NCBI GenBank assembly: GCA_032051265.1
Contig: DAMBYU010000004.1
Coordinates: 248,001-312,000 of the forward strand
Source of the DNA: Dryocola sp032051265
Lineage (GTDB): Bacteria; Pseudomonadota; Gammaproteobacteria; Enterobacterales; Enterobacteriaceae
Reading direction: 5' to 3'
Length of the DNA: 64,000 bases
Made by a program: the position numbers and the translations under genes. The notes beneath the pieces were generated by a model. That model saw only the letters and a program-made list of their open reading frames with translations. It ran no database searches and was not told the origin of the DNA. Below are positions 51,480-60,849 of the stretch, in pieces (position 1 is the first letter of the stretch; every line of letters begins with the position of its first letter).

Positions 51480-52893
51480 TAATGCTGGTCACTTAAGGTG
51501 ATCAGCAGTTCTTCGCGCCGGATATTTCTGGGCTTTTACTCTTAATTCCCGGGGGTAACTTCGCTCTCTTCTTACCGGTAATACCAGCCATTTTGCTTTC
51601 TCATACAACGTTCTTAACTCGCCCGGCATCTTACCCCCTGAAGCCCATGGCAACGTTATCAGCAGCCTGGTTATTTCACTTATTGAGCCGCTAAAGCTCA
51701 GCTGATAAGGCAGATAATCGCCTTTCAGTTCGAACGCCATCCTTACCATCTGGTATCTCACCAGGTTGTAAGTCAGCAGTACACCCCATAACTCCTGTCG
51801 CACCAGTTCTGGCAACTTGCTGCGTAACGTCCAGCGACTGTCCAGCATCCCCTGTTTCGCTTCCCTGTAACCCAGTTCAATTTCCCATCTGTGGCGATAT
51901 AACTCGCTGATATCATTGCCTGGATAGCGATTCTGGTCTGTCAGGGATGTCAGAACCTGTCTTTCTTTACCATCAACAGTTCGGGTCAGCAGCCTTGCTG
52001 TGAACCGATCAGGAAGTGCAGGCCACTGTTTCCGGGCCTGTGGGCTGGTTTTCAGTTCAACAAGCTCGTCGCCACGTCCCAGCCTGCGCACGACTTCATA
52101 TTGCGTGTGTTTTTTCAGCGGCAGCAACCAGTGCCGTTTTTCTCCGGACGTCTGCCAGTGATGAAGCAGCCCCAGGGAGTAAAATCCTTTATCGAACAGA
52201 GTGATACTCTCATCCGGTGTTCTCTCTGCCAGCTGCGCTGCCAGTCGCGTTTCGCTGACGTTCTCGCTGTCAAAGGCGCTGGCGTTGATCAGATGACTGC
52301 TCAGCTCCATCAGGCAGACCATCCGGACCTGCGGATAGCCACCGATACCGTTTCTTCCGGCAGGTCTGCTGAAAGCAGCGCTGTTTTCCGGAGTGTCTGC
52401 CGTACGCCAGACCACACCATCCACGGCAAACAGATTCAGGCCGTGCCACTGCGGGTGGTTTGCCTGCTGGTTCCAGTACTGCTGTGTAATATCGAACAAC
52501 GCCCGGACAGCATCTTCCCCGAGCGTTTTTCGGCGCTGAATGACTGAGCTGCGGGCAGTGAAAGGCTCACCGGTCCTGTCAGTGATATCCATCAGATTCA
52601 CGATCTCGGTCATGGGACGATTGCAGAAGATGGACATGCCAACGACAAGCCAGATCATGGATTCAAGAGGCAGCTTGCGTTTGCGGAGCGTGACAGTATC
52701 AGTCAACGTTAACGCCTTCTGAATGAATTCAGCGGGAATGAGGTCAGAGAGGCTACGGACGTGCTCAGGGGAGGTGACATTGATAATGCCGAGGGCTTGT
52801 GAAAGTTCCATTTTAAAAGGGTCCATGATGAACATGAACCCTTTTTACACCAGCCACCGGATCGGTCAACCGATCCTTAAACGATCGGCATTA
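51480..52893 (-). mobile_element. IS4-family insertion sequence in the folA/apaH terminator
   Basis: A 1414-bp element with imperfect 19-bp terminal inverted repeats (TAATGCTGGTCACTTAAGG left, TAATGCCGATCGTTTAAGG right; 15 of 19 match) and an exact 10-bp target duplication, GGTACTAACC, at 51470-51479 and 52894-52903. It holds one transposase gene. Size and ends closely resemble E. coli IS4 (1426 bp). Removing the element and one duplicate restores AAACCCGGT-ACTA-ACCGGGTTTTTT, a bidirectional terminator, so the insertion is in its loop. Both ends and the duplication are intact, suggesting recent arrival. Confidence 0.95.
51489..52835 (-). CDS. IS4-family transposase
   Basis: 448 residues, apparently complete. 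The DDE catalytic residues can be placed: Asp139 (LFAVDGVVWR), Asp215 (LFDKGFYS) and Glu320 within the IS4 signature Y(2)R(3)E(6)K (Tyr313, Arg316, Glu320, Lys327). It resembles E. coli InsG throughout (TVTLRKRKLPLE; HRWEIELGYREAKQ). The N-terminus is uncertain; ATG 52826 (MDPFKMELSQ) is an alternative. No frameshift or stop, so it may be active. Confidence 0.95.
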   Translation of the reverse strand: MFIMDPFKMELSQALGIINVTSPEHVRSLSDLIPAEFIQKALTLTDTVTLRKRKLPLESMIWLVVGMSIFCNRPMTEIVNLMDITDRTGEPFTARSSVIQRRKTLGEDAVRALFDITQQYWNQQANHPQWHGLNLFAVDGVVWRTADTPENSAAFSRPAGRNGIGGYPQVRMVCLMELSSHLINASAFDSENVSETRLAAQLAERTPDESITLFDKGFYSLGLLHHWQTSGEKRHWLLPLKKHTQYEVVRRLGRGDELVELKTSPQARKQWPALPDRFTARLLTRTVDGKERQVLTSLTDQNRYPGNDISELYRHRWEIELGYREAKQGMLDSRWTLRSKLPELVRQELWGVLLTYNLVRYQMVRMAFELKGDYLPYQLSFSGSISEITRLLITLPWASGGKMPGELRTLYEKAKWLVLPVRRERSYPRELRVKAQKYPARRTADHLK

Positions 52894-52911
52894 GGTACTA
52901 ACCGGGTTTTT

Positions 52912-53763
52912 TTATAATGCGATGGCCGTGTCGCCGTCGCCGGTATCGACTTTACGGTTCGACGGCTGAACAAAGTACGTTTTGTCTTCCCAGCGCAGAC
53001 AGGTTAACTCCCCGCCCCAGCAGCAGCCGGTATCCAGACCGTAGATGCCTTCCGGTGTCCCTTTGCCTTCAAGCGAAGCCCAATGACCAAAGATGACCGA
53101 ATACGCATCCGTTACCGGACCTGGGATGGCAAACCACGGTTTTAGCGGCGCAGGCGCGCTTTCAGGCGTGTCTTTGCAGTACATGTCCAGTTGACCGTTC
53201 GGGAAGCAGTAACGCATGCGTGTAAGCGCGTTGGTAATGAAGCGCAGGCGGGCGAGGCCGGTCAGATCCTGCGACCAGTTGTTTGGCATATCGCCATACA
53301 TTGCGTCAAGGAATAGCGGGTAGCTGTCGCTTGAAAGCACAGCTTCGACATCACGCGCGCAGGCGATAGCCGTAGCGATATCCCACTGCGGGGTGATCCC
53401 GGCGTGCGCCATGACCAGTTTTTTCTCTTCATCGATCTGCAGCAATGGCTGGCGACGCAGCCAGTTAAGCAGCTCGTCGGCATCCGGCGCTTCAAGCAGC
53501 TGCGAGACGCGATCTTTTGGCTTATTGCGGCTGATGCCTGCGTAAACTGCCAGCAGATGCAGGTCATGATTCCCCAGCACCAGGCGCGCGCTGGCGCCCA
53601 GATCGCGAACGTAGCGCAGCACCTCAAGAGAGCCTGGACCCCGCGCGACGAGATCGCCCGTGAGCCATAAAGTATCTTTGCCAGGCGTAAATTCCACCTT
53701 TTGCAGCAGGGCTACCAGCTCATCGTAGCAGCCGTGAACATCGCCAATCAGGTATGTAGACAT
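52912..53763 (-). CDS. apaH: Bis(5'-nucleosyl)-tetraphosphatase, symmetrical
   Basis: Cleaves diadenosine tetraphosphate to two ADP and also removes Np4-type caps from RNA. ATG 53763 gives 283 residues (E. coli 282); the upstream frame extension runs through apaG and is rejected. Metallophosphoesterase motifs: GDVHG (residues 7-11), GDLVARG and LGNHDLHLL. Last gene of the surA-pdxA-rsmA-apaG-apaH series; it starts four bases after apaG. Its terminator is disrupted by the IS. Confidence 0.98.
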   Translation of the reverse strand: MSTYLIGDVHGCYDELVALLQKVEFTPGKDTLWLTGDLVARGPGSLEVLRYVRDLGASARLVLGNHDLHLLAVYAGISRNKPKDRVSQLLEAPDADELLNWLRRQPLLQIDEEKKLVMAHAGITPQWDIATAIACARDVEAVLSSDSYPLFLDAMYGDMPNNWSQDLTGLARLRFITNALTRMRYCFPNGQLDMYCKDTPESAPAPLKPWFAIPGPVTDAYSVIFGHWASLEGKGTPEGIYGLDTGCCWGGELTCLRWEDKTYFVQPSNRKVDTGDGDTAIAL

Positions 53764-53767
53764 CGTA

Positions 53768-54145
53768 TCAGTGAATGAAGGCTGGAATGGCCAGACGGAA
53801 GACGGGAATGGCGACGCGGAAAGCTTCGCCCTGAGAATCGACCATTTCATAATGGCCCTGCATGGTGCCCAGCGGCGTTTCAAGCACCGCGCCGCTGGTA
53901 TAACTGTATTCATTGCCCGGTTCGATATGGGGCTGGACGCCAATTACGCCTTCGCCCTGCACTTCGGTTTCATGGCCGTTTCCGTTGGTAATAAGCCAGT
54001 AACGACCAAGCAACTGCACCGGCGTTCGCCCCAGATTTCGGATGGTGACGGTATAAGCAAAAACGAAACGTTCGTTTTCCGGGGAAGACTGAGATTCGAT
54101 ATAAACGCTTTGTACCTGTACACATACGCGGGGCGAATTTAACAT
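53768..54145 (-). CDS. apaG: ApaG domain protein
   Basis: 125 residues, E. coli length. A single fibronectin-III-like ApaG domain (RFVFAYTVTIRNLGRTPVQL; RYWLITNGNGHETEVQGEGV). The biochemical role is unclear, though the gene is usually co-transcribed with apaH. It lies two bases after rsmA and four bases before apaH. Confidence 0.97.
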   Translation of the reverse strand: MLNSPRVCVQVQSVYIESQSSPENERFVFAYTVTIRNLGRTPVQLLGRYWLITNGNGHETEVQGEGVIGVQPHIEPGNEYSYTSGAVLETPLGTMQGHYEMVDSQGEAFRVAIPVFRLAIPAFIH

Positions 54146-54147
54146 CG

Positions 54148-54969
54148 TTAACTCTCCTTCGGCTGCGGGTGCTCAGCCAGGTAGTTTGCCAGTTGGCAAT
54201 ACTGGGCGACTGAGATGTTCTCAGCTCGCAGGGACGTATCGATACCCAGTTCCGCCATGACTTCTGCACTGAACAGATGGCCGAGGCTGTTGCGAATCGT
54301 TTTACGGCGCTTGTTAAACGCTTCAGTGGTGATGCGGCTTAACACGCGCAGCTCTTTTACCGGGTGTGGTATCGTCGCATGAGGCACCAGACGTACCACT
54401 GCTGAATCCACTTTAGGTGCCGGTGTGAAGGCTGTTGGCGGCACTTCGAGCACCGGGATTACGTTGCAGTAATATTGCGCCATTACCGATAAACGACCAT
54501 ACGCTTTACTGTTTGGCCCTGCAACCAGACGGTTCACGACCTCTTTTTGCAGCATAAAATGCATGTCCGCAATGGCATCAGTATAGCTAAAGAGATGGAA
54601 CATCAACGGCGTAGAGATGTTATACGGCAGGTTGCCAAACACGCGCAGCGGCTGGCCGATTTTCTTTGACAGCTCGCCAAAATCCATCGTCATGGCGTCC
54701 TGCTGGTAAATGGTAAGCTTTGGCGCAAGGAAAGGATGCGTCTGCAGGCGGGCTGCCAGATCGCGGTCGAGTTCGATGACGGTCATTTCGTCCAGTCGCT
54801 CACCCACAGGCTCGGTCAATGCACCGAGGCCGGGGCCGATTTCTACCATCGCCTGGCCTTTCTGCGGGTTAATAGCGGAAACAATACTGTCGATAACGAA
54901 CTGGTCATTAAGGAAGTTTTGTCCAAAACGTTTACGGGCAAGGTGGCCCTGGTGGACGCGTGTATTCAT
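54148..54969 (-). CDS. rsmA: 16S rRNA dimethyladenosine transferase
   Basis: KsgA; dimethylates A1518 and A1519 of 16S rRNA during 30S assembly. 273 residues, as in E. coli. SAM-binding VEIGPGLGALTEPV (about 43-56) and the catalytic NLPYNIS motif (near 113-119) are present; the C-terminal helical domain ends near SVAQYCQLANYLAEHP. Its start overlaps the pdxA stop by four bases. Confidence 0.98.
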   Translation of the reverse strand: MNTRVHQGHLARKRFGQNFLNDQFVIDSIVSAINPQKGQAMVEIGPGLGALTEPVGERLDEMTVIELDRDLAARLQTHPFLAPKLTIYQQDAMTMDFGELSKKIGQPLRVFGNLPYNISTPLMFHLFSYTDAIADMHFMLQKEVVNRLVAGPNSKAYGRLSVMAQYYCNVIPVLEVPPTAFTPAPKVDSAVVRLVPHATIPHPVKELRVLSRITTEAFNKRRKTIRNSLGHLFSAEVMAELGIDTSLRAENISVAQYCQLANYLAEHPQPKES

Positions 54970-55955
54970 TGAGTATTTGTAATCATTCTGATGGCGAGAT
55001 TAAGCGCCGTAATAAAACTGCCGACGTCGGCTTTTCCCTGGCCTGCAAGATCAATTGCAGTCCCGTGGTCAACAGACGTGCGGATAAAAGGTAAGCCTAA
55101 GGTGATATTCACCGCGCGACCAAAACCCTGGTATTTTAATACCGGTAAACCCTGGTCGTGATACATCGCCAGTACTGCATCGGCGTGGTCGAGATATTTC
55201 GGCTGAAAAAGCGTATCTGCCGGGAGCGGACCTGAGAGGTTCATCCCCTGCGCGCGCATCTCGTCGAGTACCGGAATAATCGTATCAATCTCTTCTGTGC
55301 CCATATGGCCGCCTTCACCCGCATGGGGATTGAGGCCGCACACCAGCACATGAGGTTGCGCAATACCAAATCTGGTTTGCAGATCATGATACAGGATGGA
55401 GATTATCTGGCGTAATAAATCTGGCGTGATGGCCTCGCTAATCGCTTTTAACGGCAGATGCGTGGTCGCCAGGGCAACCCGCAGCTCCTCGGTGGCCAGC
55501 ATCATCACGACTTTCTCGCTTTGCGAGCGCTCTTCAAAAAACTCCGTATGACCGATAAACGGGATGCCGGCATCGTTGATGATGCCTTTGTGTACCGGTC
55601 CGGTAATCAGCGCGGCAAACTCACCGTTGAGACAGCCATCGCAGGCGCGAGCCAGCGTTTCGACGACATAAGCGCTGTTACGCACGTCCAGCTGACCGGG
55701 CACAACCGCTGCATGCAGCGCGACAGGCAGGATAGTCAGCGTTCCTGCAGCCTGGGGCGTGGCCGCAAGCGCGGGCTGATAAGGCTGGAGGGTGAGCGGC
55801 AGGCCAAGCAGAGCTGCGCGTTCAAGCAATAATTCAGGGGCTGCGCAGACGACCAGTTCAACGGGCCAGTCGCGTTGCGCGAGTGCGACGGCCAGGTCGG
55901 GACCAATCCCGGCGGGTTCGCCGGGAGTGAGGGTCACGCGAGAGACGTTAGCCAT
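54966..55955 (-). CDS. pdxA: 4-hydroxythreonine-4-phosphate dehydrogenase
   Basis: NAD-dependent enzyme of vitamin B6 synthesis. 329 residues, E. coli length. Metal-binding histidines lie in FIGHTEFFEE, CGLNPHAGEGG and AMYHDQGLPV. It overlaps surA by eight bases and rsmA by four, so the three are translated as a coupled block. Confidence 0.98.
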   Translation of the reverse strand: MANVSRVTLTPGEPAGIGPDLAVALAQRDWPVELVVCAAPELLLERAALLGLPLTLQPYQPALAATPQAAGTLTILPVALHAAVVPGQLDVRNSAYVVETLARACDGCLNGEFAALITGPVHKGIINDAGIPFIGHTEFFEERSQSEKVVMMLATEELRVALATTHLPLKAISEAITPDLLRQIISILYHDLQTRFGIAQPHVLVCGLNPHAGEGGHMGTEEIDTIIPVLDEMRAQGMNLSGPLPADTLFQPKYLDHADAVLAMYHDQGLPVLKYQGFGRAVNITLGLPFIRTSVDHGTAIDLAGQGKADVGSFITALNLAIRMITNTQ

Positions 55956-57240
55956 TGCTGCCGGTAATCTTCACGTAGGCACTGGCGCGCTGCTCCTGCA
56001 TCCAGGTTTGCGCTTCTTCAGAGAACTTACGGTTAAACAGCATACGGTAAGCACGATCTTTCTGTGCCGCATCGGTCTTGTCGACTTTGCGGGTATCCAG
56101 CAGCTCAATCAAATGCCAGCCGAAGGAAGAGTGAACGGGCGCGCTGGTCTGGCCTTTGTTCAGTTTCATGATCGCATCGCGGAAGGCCGGATCGTAGATG
56201 TCCGGAGTGGCCCAGCCCAGATCGCCGCCCTGATTGGCAGAACCAGGATCGTCAGAAAACGCTTTCGCGGCTTTGTCAAAGGTGGTTTTACCACTCTTGA
56301 TATCTGCGGCGATTTGTTCAAGCTTCAGACGCGCCTGCTGATCGGTCATGATCGGTGATGGTTTAAGCAGAATATGACGAGCATGCACTTCGGTCACAGA
56401 GATGCTCTGGGACTGGCCACGCAGATCGTTTACTTTCAGGATGTGGAAACCAACGCCGGAGCGCACCGGGCCGATGATGTCACCTTTTTTCGCGGTGGCC
56501 AGAGCCTGGGCGAAAATTGACGGCAGCTCCTGAATACGACCCCAGCCCATCTGGCCGCCTTTCAGCGCCTGCTGGTCAGCAGAATAAGTGATGGCAAGCT
56601 TACCGAAGTCCGCGCCGTTTTGCGCCTGAGCAACGATATCACGTGCCTGTTTTTCCGCATCGTCAACCTGAGCGGACGTTGGGTTTTCTGGCAGAGGGAT
56701 CAGAATGTGGCTCAGATTCAGCTCGGTGCTGCTGTCGTTTTGACTACCGACCTGCTGCGCCAGGGAGTCAACTTCCTGTGGCAGAATGGTTACGCGACGG
56801 CGCACTTCGTTATTCCGCACCTCAGAGATAGTCATCTCTTTGCGGATCTGAGCGCGGTACGTATTGTAATTGATACCGTCATAGGCCAGACGGCTACGCA
56901 TCTGATCCATACTCATTTTGTTTTGCGCGGCTATATCAGCAATGGCTTTATCCAGCTGCTCGTCGGTGATTTTCACGCCCATCTTCTGGCCCATCTGCAG
57001 GACGATTTGGTCCATGATCAGACGTTCCAGAATCTGGTGGCGCAGCGTACCGTCATCCGGCAGTTGCTGGCCCGCTTGCTGAGCGTTTAATTTCACCGAT
57101 TGCATCAGGCCATCGACGTCGCTTTCAAGGACTACACCGTTGTTTACTACGGCTGCTACTTTGTCGACTACTTGTGGCGCCGCGAAGGTGGTATTCGCCA
57201 CCAGGGCGATACCGAGAAGCAGCGTTCTCCAGTTCTTCAT
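55948..57240 (-). CDS. surA: Periplasmic chaperone / peptidyl-prolyl isomerase SurA
   Basis: Main periplasmic chaperone for outer-membrane proteins, including LptD encoded just upstream. ATG 57240 (MKNWRTLLLGIALVANTTFA) gives 430 residues (E. coli 428); the open frame continues nine codons further but lacks support. Signal peptide 1-20, N-terminal chaperone module, and two parvulin domains (about 175-275, ELNLSHILIPLPE; and 285-385, EVHARHILLKPS), then a C-terminal helix. Confidence 0.98.
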   Translation of the reverse strand: MKNWRTLLLGIALVANTTFAAPQVVDKVAAVVNNGVVLESDVDGLMQSVKLNAQQAGQQLPDDGTLRHQILERLIMDQIVLQMGQKMGVKITDEQLDKAIADIAAQNKMSMDQMRSRLAYDGINYNTYRAQIRKEMTISEVRNNEVRRRVTILPQEVDSLAQQVGSQNDSSTELNLSHILIPLPENPTSAQVDDAEKQARDIVAQAQNGADFGKLAITYSADQQALKGGQMGWGRIQELPSIFAQALATAKKGDIIGPVRSGVGFHILKVNDLRGQSQSISVTEVHARHILLKPSPIMTDQQARLKLEQIAADIKSGKTTFDKAAKAFSDDPGSANQGGDLGWATPDIYDPAFRDAIMKLNKGQTSAPVHSSFGWHLIELLDTRKVDKTDAAQKDRAYRMLFNRKFSEEAQTWMQEQRASAYVKITGSNG

Positions 57241-57296
57241 ACTTTTCCCAATTTTACCTGGCCGCAAAGCGGATTACGTTTTCTAAACAAAGTGAA

Positions 57297-59669
57297 TTAC
57301 ATCGAGCTCTGATACGGCAGAATGTTAGAGTGCAACATCTGCTGTGTGCCCAGGCCGTAATTCGAACTCAGGCCGCGTAACTCGATGTTAAAGCCGATTA
57401 CGTTGTCGTATTTACTTTGATTGTCTTCCCAGCCGTTAATTTTACGCTCGTAACCAACACGAATCGCATAACAGCATGAGCTGTACTGCACGGCAAGCAT
57501 GGAGTCTGCCGCTTGTTGCGCATTGGTGTCGTAGTAGTACGCACCGACGACCGACCAGCGATCGACAACCGGCCAACTCGCCGTCATCCCCACCTGCGAA
57601 ATACCTTTTTTGTACTGATCTGCTGTAGCAAAACTTGGCAGCGTCGCCTGAATGTATTCCGGGCTGGCATAGCGGTAGTTTAACTGCACCATACGGTCAG
57701 CATCGCGGCGGTATTCAATCGCACCGTTGCCGGTGGCGACATTATCAAGGCGCGCATCGTATTGCAGACCACTGCGTAAACTCCAGCGATTGGTAACACG
57801 CCAGTAAGTATCCCCGGCCCAGACAACGGCGCCCGTCTGTTTATCCTTCTCCCAGTTGATATTGTCATCGCCGGTACGCGACTGGGTGAAGTAGTAGATT
57901 TGACCCGCAGAAACGTTAAAACGTTCAATCGCTGCGTCATCATAAATGCGTGAAGTTAAGCCGGTGGTCACTTGGTTGGCTGAGGCGATACGGTCCAGAC
58001 CGCCGTAAGAACGATCGCGGAACAGTCCATTGTAATCGGATTGCAGCAGGGATGAATCGTAGTTGTTGATATTACTTTGATCTTTATAAGGCACATAAAG
58101 ATACTGCACACGAGGTTCCAGCGTTTGCGCCCAACCCGCGGCAGAATCCATATCCCTGTCGAAAATCAGCTTACCGTCCACTTTAAACTGGGGCAGAGTA
58201 CGGTTAACGGTTTCATCCAGTTTATTCGCTGCAGCAAGGTTTGCGGCATTACCCCTGACGTAGTAACGGTACTCTTCGAGGTTACTCTGCTGGTAATGGG
58301 TCGCCATTACCTTAGCTTCGGTATTCAGGCTCGCCCAGCCGTTTGATAGCGGCAGGCTGATAACAGGCTCGATGTGCAGACGCGTCGCTTCCGGCAGGTT
58401 TTCATTCACGTTGGTAAAGTGAACCGCCTGGCCATAAATACGGGTATCGAAAGGACCTACATCATTTTGATAATAGTTAACGTCTAACTGCGGCTCTGCG
58501 CGATATGAGTTACGTGAGCGCTGAATATCAAAGACCTGGAACTGTTTGGTGGCGAGCGTGGCATCGAAGTTTTCAACGGCATAGCCTACGCTGAATTTTT
58601 GCGTCGCGTAGCCATCGGTACTGGAAACATATGGTGAAGTAAAGTCACCAAAGTAATAAGGATCGCTCACTTTGGTATAGTTGACGTTAAACCGCCATAC
58701 CTGATCCACTACGCCGCCATGAGACCAATAGAACAGCCAACGATGTTTTGAATCCTCGTTAGGATAAGTATCCTGATAGACATCATCCGAAGGCAGGTAA
58801 TCGAACTCCATAATACCCGCGCCAGCATGGGTCAGATAACGGAATTCGTTCTGCCACTGGACTCCACCGCGCTTATCCATATAGTGCGGCGTGATGGTGG
58901 CATCGAAGTTTGGCGCGATGTTCCAGTAATAGGGAAGAGAGAATTCAAAATAGTTTGTCGTACTGTATTTCGCATTCGGGATCAGGAAACCAGAACGGCG
59001 TTTGTCACCGATAGGCAACTGCAAATAGGGGCTGTAGAACACCGGTACCGGGCCAAGCTTAAAGCGGGCGTTCCAGATTTCAGCAACCTGCTCCTCACGG
59101 TCCTGAATCACTTCACTCCCTACAACGCTCCAGGTATTTGAACCTGGCAGGCAGGAGGTAAAGGTCCCGTTATCAAGAATGGTGTAGCGGTTATTGCCAC
59201 GCTGCTTCATTACGTCGGCTGTGCCACGTCCCTGACGGTCGACCATCTGGTAGTTGCCTTCCCAGACGTTAGTGTCTTTAGTATTTAAATTTGACCAGGC
59301 TTTAGGACCTTTCAGGATGACCTGATTATCGTCGTAATGCACATTACCCAGCGCGTCTACTGTACGCACCGGATCGGGCTGCCCGTCAACCTGCTTCTGA
59401 TGCAGTTGTACTTCATCGGATTGCAGGCGGCTGTTACCTTGCTGTATATCCACATTGCCGGTAAAGACCGCGTTGTCAGGATAATCTCCTTTCGCGTGGT
59501 CAGCATTAATCGTAACCGGCAAATTATTGGCATCGCCTTCGATCAAAGGGCGGGTGTAGCTGGGTACGCCCAGCATACATTGCGAGGCAAGATCGGCAGC
59601 CATACCTTGTTGGCTATAAAGCGCTGAGCCAATCAGGGTGGCCAGCAAGGTGGGAATACGTTTTTTCAT
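57297..59669 (-). CDS. lptD: LPS-assembly outer-membrane protein LptD
   Basis: Inserts lipopolysaccharide into the outer leaflet together with LptE. ATG 59669 (MKKRIPTLLATLIGSALYSQ) gives 790 residues (E. coli 784), with a signal peptide of about 24. N-terminal jellyroll (VTINADHAKGDYPDNAVFTG) and a large beta-barrel. The four cysteines for the two essential disulfides are present (ASQCMLG, FTSCLPG, and the pair in YSSCCYAI). A small insertion, RYYVRGNAANLAAANKLDE, is longer than the E. coli loop. surA follows after 56 nt. Confidence 0.97.
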   Translation of the reverse strand: MKKRIPTLLATLIGSALYSQQGMAADLASQCMLGVPSYTRPLIEGDANNLPVTINADHAKGDYPDNAVFTGNVDIQQGNSRLQSDEVQLHQKQVDGQPDPVRTVDALGNVHYDDNQVILKGPKAWSNLNTKDTNVWEGNYQMVDRQGRGTADVMKQRGNNRYTILDNGTFTSCLPGSNTWSVVGSEVIQDREEQVAEIWNARFKLGPVPVFYSPYLQLPIGDKRRSGFLIPNAKYSTTNYFEFSLPYYWNIAPNFDATITPHYMDKRGGVQWQNEFRYLTHAGAGIMEFDYLPSDDVYQDTYPNEDSKHRWLFYWSHGGVVDQVWRFNVNYTKVSDPYYFGDFTSPYVSSTDGYATQKFSVGYAVENFDATLATKQFQVFDIQRSRNSYRAEPQLDVNYYQNDVGPFDTRIYGQAVHFTNVNENLPEATRLHIEPVISLPLSNGWASLNTEAKVMATHYQQSNLEEYRYYVRGNAANLAAANKLDETVNRTLPQFKVDGKLIFDRDMDSAAGWAQTLEPRVQYLYVPYKDQSNINNYDSSLLQSDYNGLFRDRSYGGLDRIASANQVTTGLTSRIYDDAAIERFNVSAGQIYYFTQSRTGDDNINWEKDKQTGAVVWAGDTYWRVTNRWSLRSGLQYDARLDNVATGNGAIEYRRDADRMVQLNYRYASPEYIQATLPSFATADQYKKGISQVGMTASWPVVDRWSVVGAYYYDTNAQQAADSMLAVQYSSCCYAIRVGYERKINGWEDNQSKYDNVIGFNIELRGLSSNYGLGTQQMLHSNILPYQSSM

Positions 59670-59852
59670 ACGTGTTATTCGTTGTTCCATCATCAATGGC
59701 TTAGCGTCGGCAAACGGTCAGAGACTAACTTACTCATCACCACAGCGCTAGTGTTAATCCTGCCCGTTCAGCAGCCTGCCGTTAGGCACCGCTATCAATG
59801 ACGGGTATGATAAAGCAAATTCTAGCCGACAGCATGACGATTTGGGGAGTAT

Positions 59853-60665
59853 ATGCAGTATTGGGGTAAAGTACTCGGTGTCGCAATAGCACTTATTATG
59901 GGCGGTGGCTTCTGGGGCGTGGTGTTAGGGCTGCTGATTGGCCATGCCATCGATAAGATGCGTAGCCGTCGTAGCGCCTGGTTTTCTAACCAACAGCAGC
60001 GGCAGTCGCTGTTTTTTAGCACCACCTTTGAAGTGATGGGGCATCTCACCAAATCAAAAGGACGAGTTACCGAAGCGGATATTCAGATAGCCTCTCTTCT
60101 GATGGAGCGAATGCAGCTACATGGCGATGCGCGAAGCGCGGCGCAGCACGCTTTTCGCGTCGGCAAAGAGAACGGCTATCCGCTGCGCGAAAAAATGCGT
60201 CAGCTGCGCAGCGTCTGTTTTGGCCGTTTTGATTTGATTAGGATGTTTCTGGAAATCCAGATCCAGGCCGCTTTCGCCGATGGTTCGTTGCATCCCAACG
60301 AACGTCAGGTGCTGTATGTGATTGCAGAAGAGCTCGGTATTTCACGCGTTCAGTTCGATCAGTTTCTGCGCATGATGGAAGGCGGCCAGCAGTTCGGCGG
60401 CGGCTATAGCCAGCAGCAGGGCGGTGGTTTCCAGCAGCAACAGCGTGGCCCAACGCTTGAGGATGCCTGCAACGTGCTCGGCGTGAAAAGCAGCGATGAA
60501 CCAACGGTCATTAAGCGCGCCTATCGCAAATTAATGAGCGAGCATCACCCGGACAAACTGGTCGCCAAAGGACTGCCGCCGGAAATGATGCAGATGGCGA
60601 AGCAAAAAGCGCAGGAAATCCAGAAAGCCTACGATCTGATTAAAACGGCGAAAGGATTCAAATAG
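59853..60665 (+). CDS. djlA: Membrane-anchored DnaJ-like co-chaperone DjlA
   Basis: Type III J-protein, 270 residues (E. coli 271). One N-terminal transmembrane helix (about 7-31, rich in glycine, able to dimerise), a central TerB-like domain (about 55-170), a Gly/Gln-rich linker (FGGGYSQQQGGGFQQQ) and a C-terminal J domain (205-270) with the HPD triad in SEHHPDKLV. In E. coli it acts with DnaK and raises Rcs signalling and capsule synthesis. Divergent from lptD. Confidence 0.97.
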   Translation: MQYWGKVLGVAIALIMGGGFWGVVLGLLIGHAIDKMRSRRSAWFSNQQQRQSLFFSTTFEVMGHLTKSKGRVTEADIQIASLLMERMQLHGDARSAAQHAFRVGKENGYPLREKMRQLRSVCFGRFDLIRMFLEIQIQAAFADGSLHPNERQVLYVIAEELGISRVQFDQFLRMMEGGQQFGGGYSQQQGGGFQQQQRGPTLEDACNVLGVKSSDEPTVIKRAYRKLMSEHHPDKLVAKGLPPEMMQMAKQKAQEIQKAYDLIKTAKGFK

Positions 60666-60671
60666 TAATAA

Positions 60672-60842
60672 GCCTCTCAACCCGGGAGGCTTGCGACTGC
60701 TGACAACGTCCTGAGAGGGTAAAAGTTGCATTTGCGGGTGCTTTTAAAACAAAGGATTCTGTTTACTGATTTACCCCAGGCACCCGAAAACCACGCTTTT
60801 CGGGTGTTTGTCGCTAACCTGAGGCCTCTCAACCCGGGAGGC
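60672..60842. repeat. Hairpin-bearing interspersed repeat, copy B, flanked by a duplicated terminator hairpin
   Basis: Second copy of the element described at 7216-7386, in inverse orientation. An insert of about 133 bp lies between two 19-bp copies of the local hairpin (arms GCCTC and GAGGC; 60672-60690 and 60824-60842). It contains the 32-base block identical to copy A (60781-60812) and the end motif CTGACAA at 60700-60706. The distance from one hairpin copy to the next is 152 bp, against 150 bp in copy A. The right hairpin keeps a short T-tract (CCTTTT). Confidence 0.85.
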
Positions 60843-60849
60843 CTTTTAC

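Noticed and set aside
52101..52547. 148-codon frame antisense to the IS4-type transposase
   Set aside because: No ribosome site or known IS4 second gene; the minus-strand transposase is complete.
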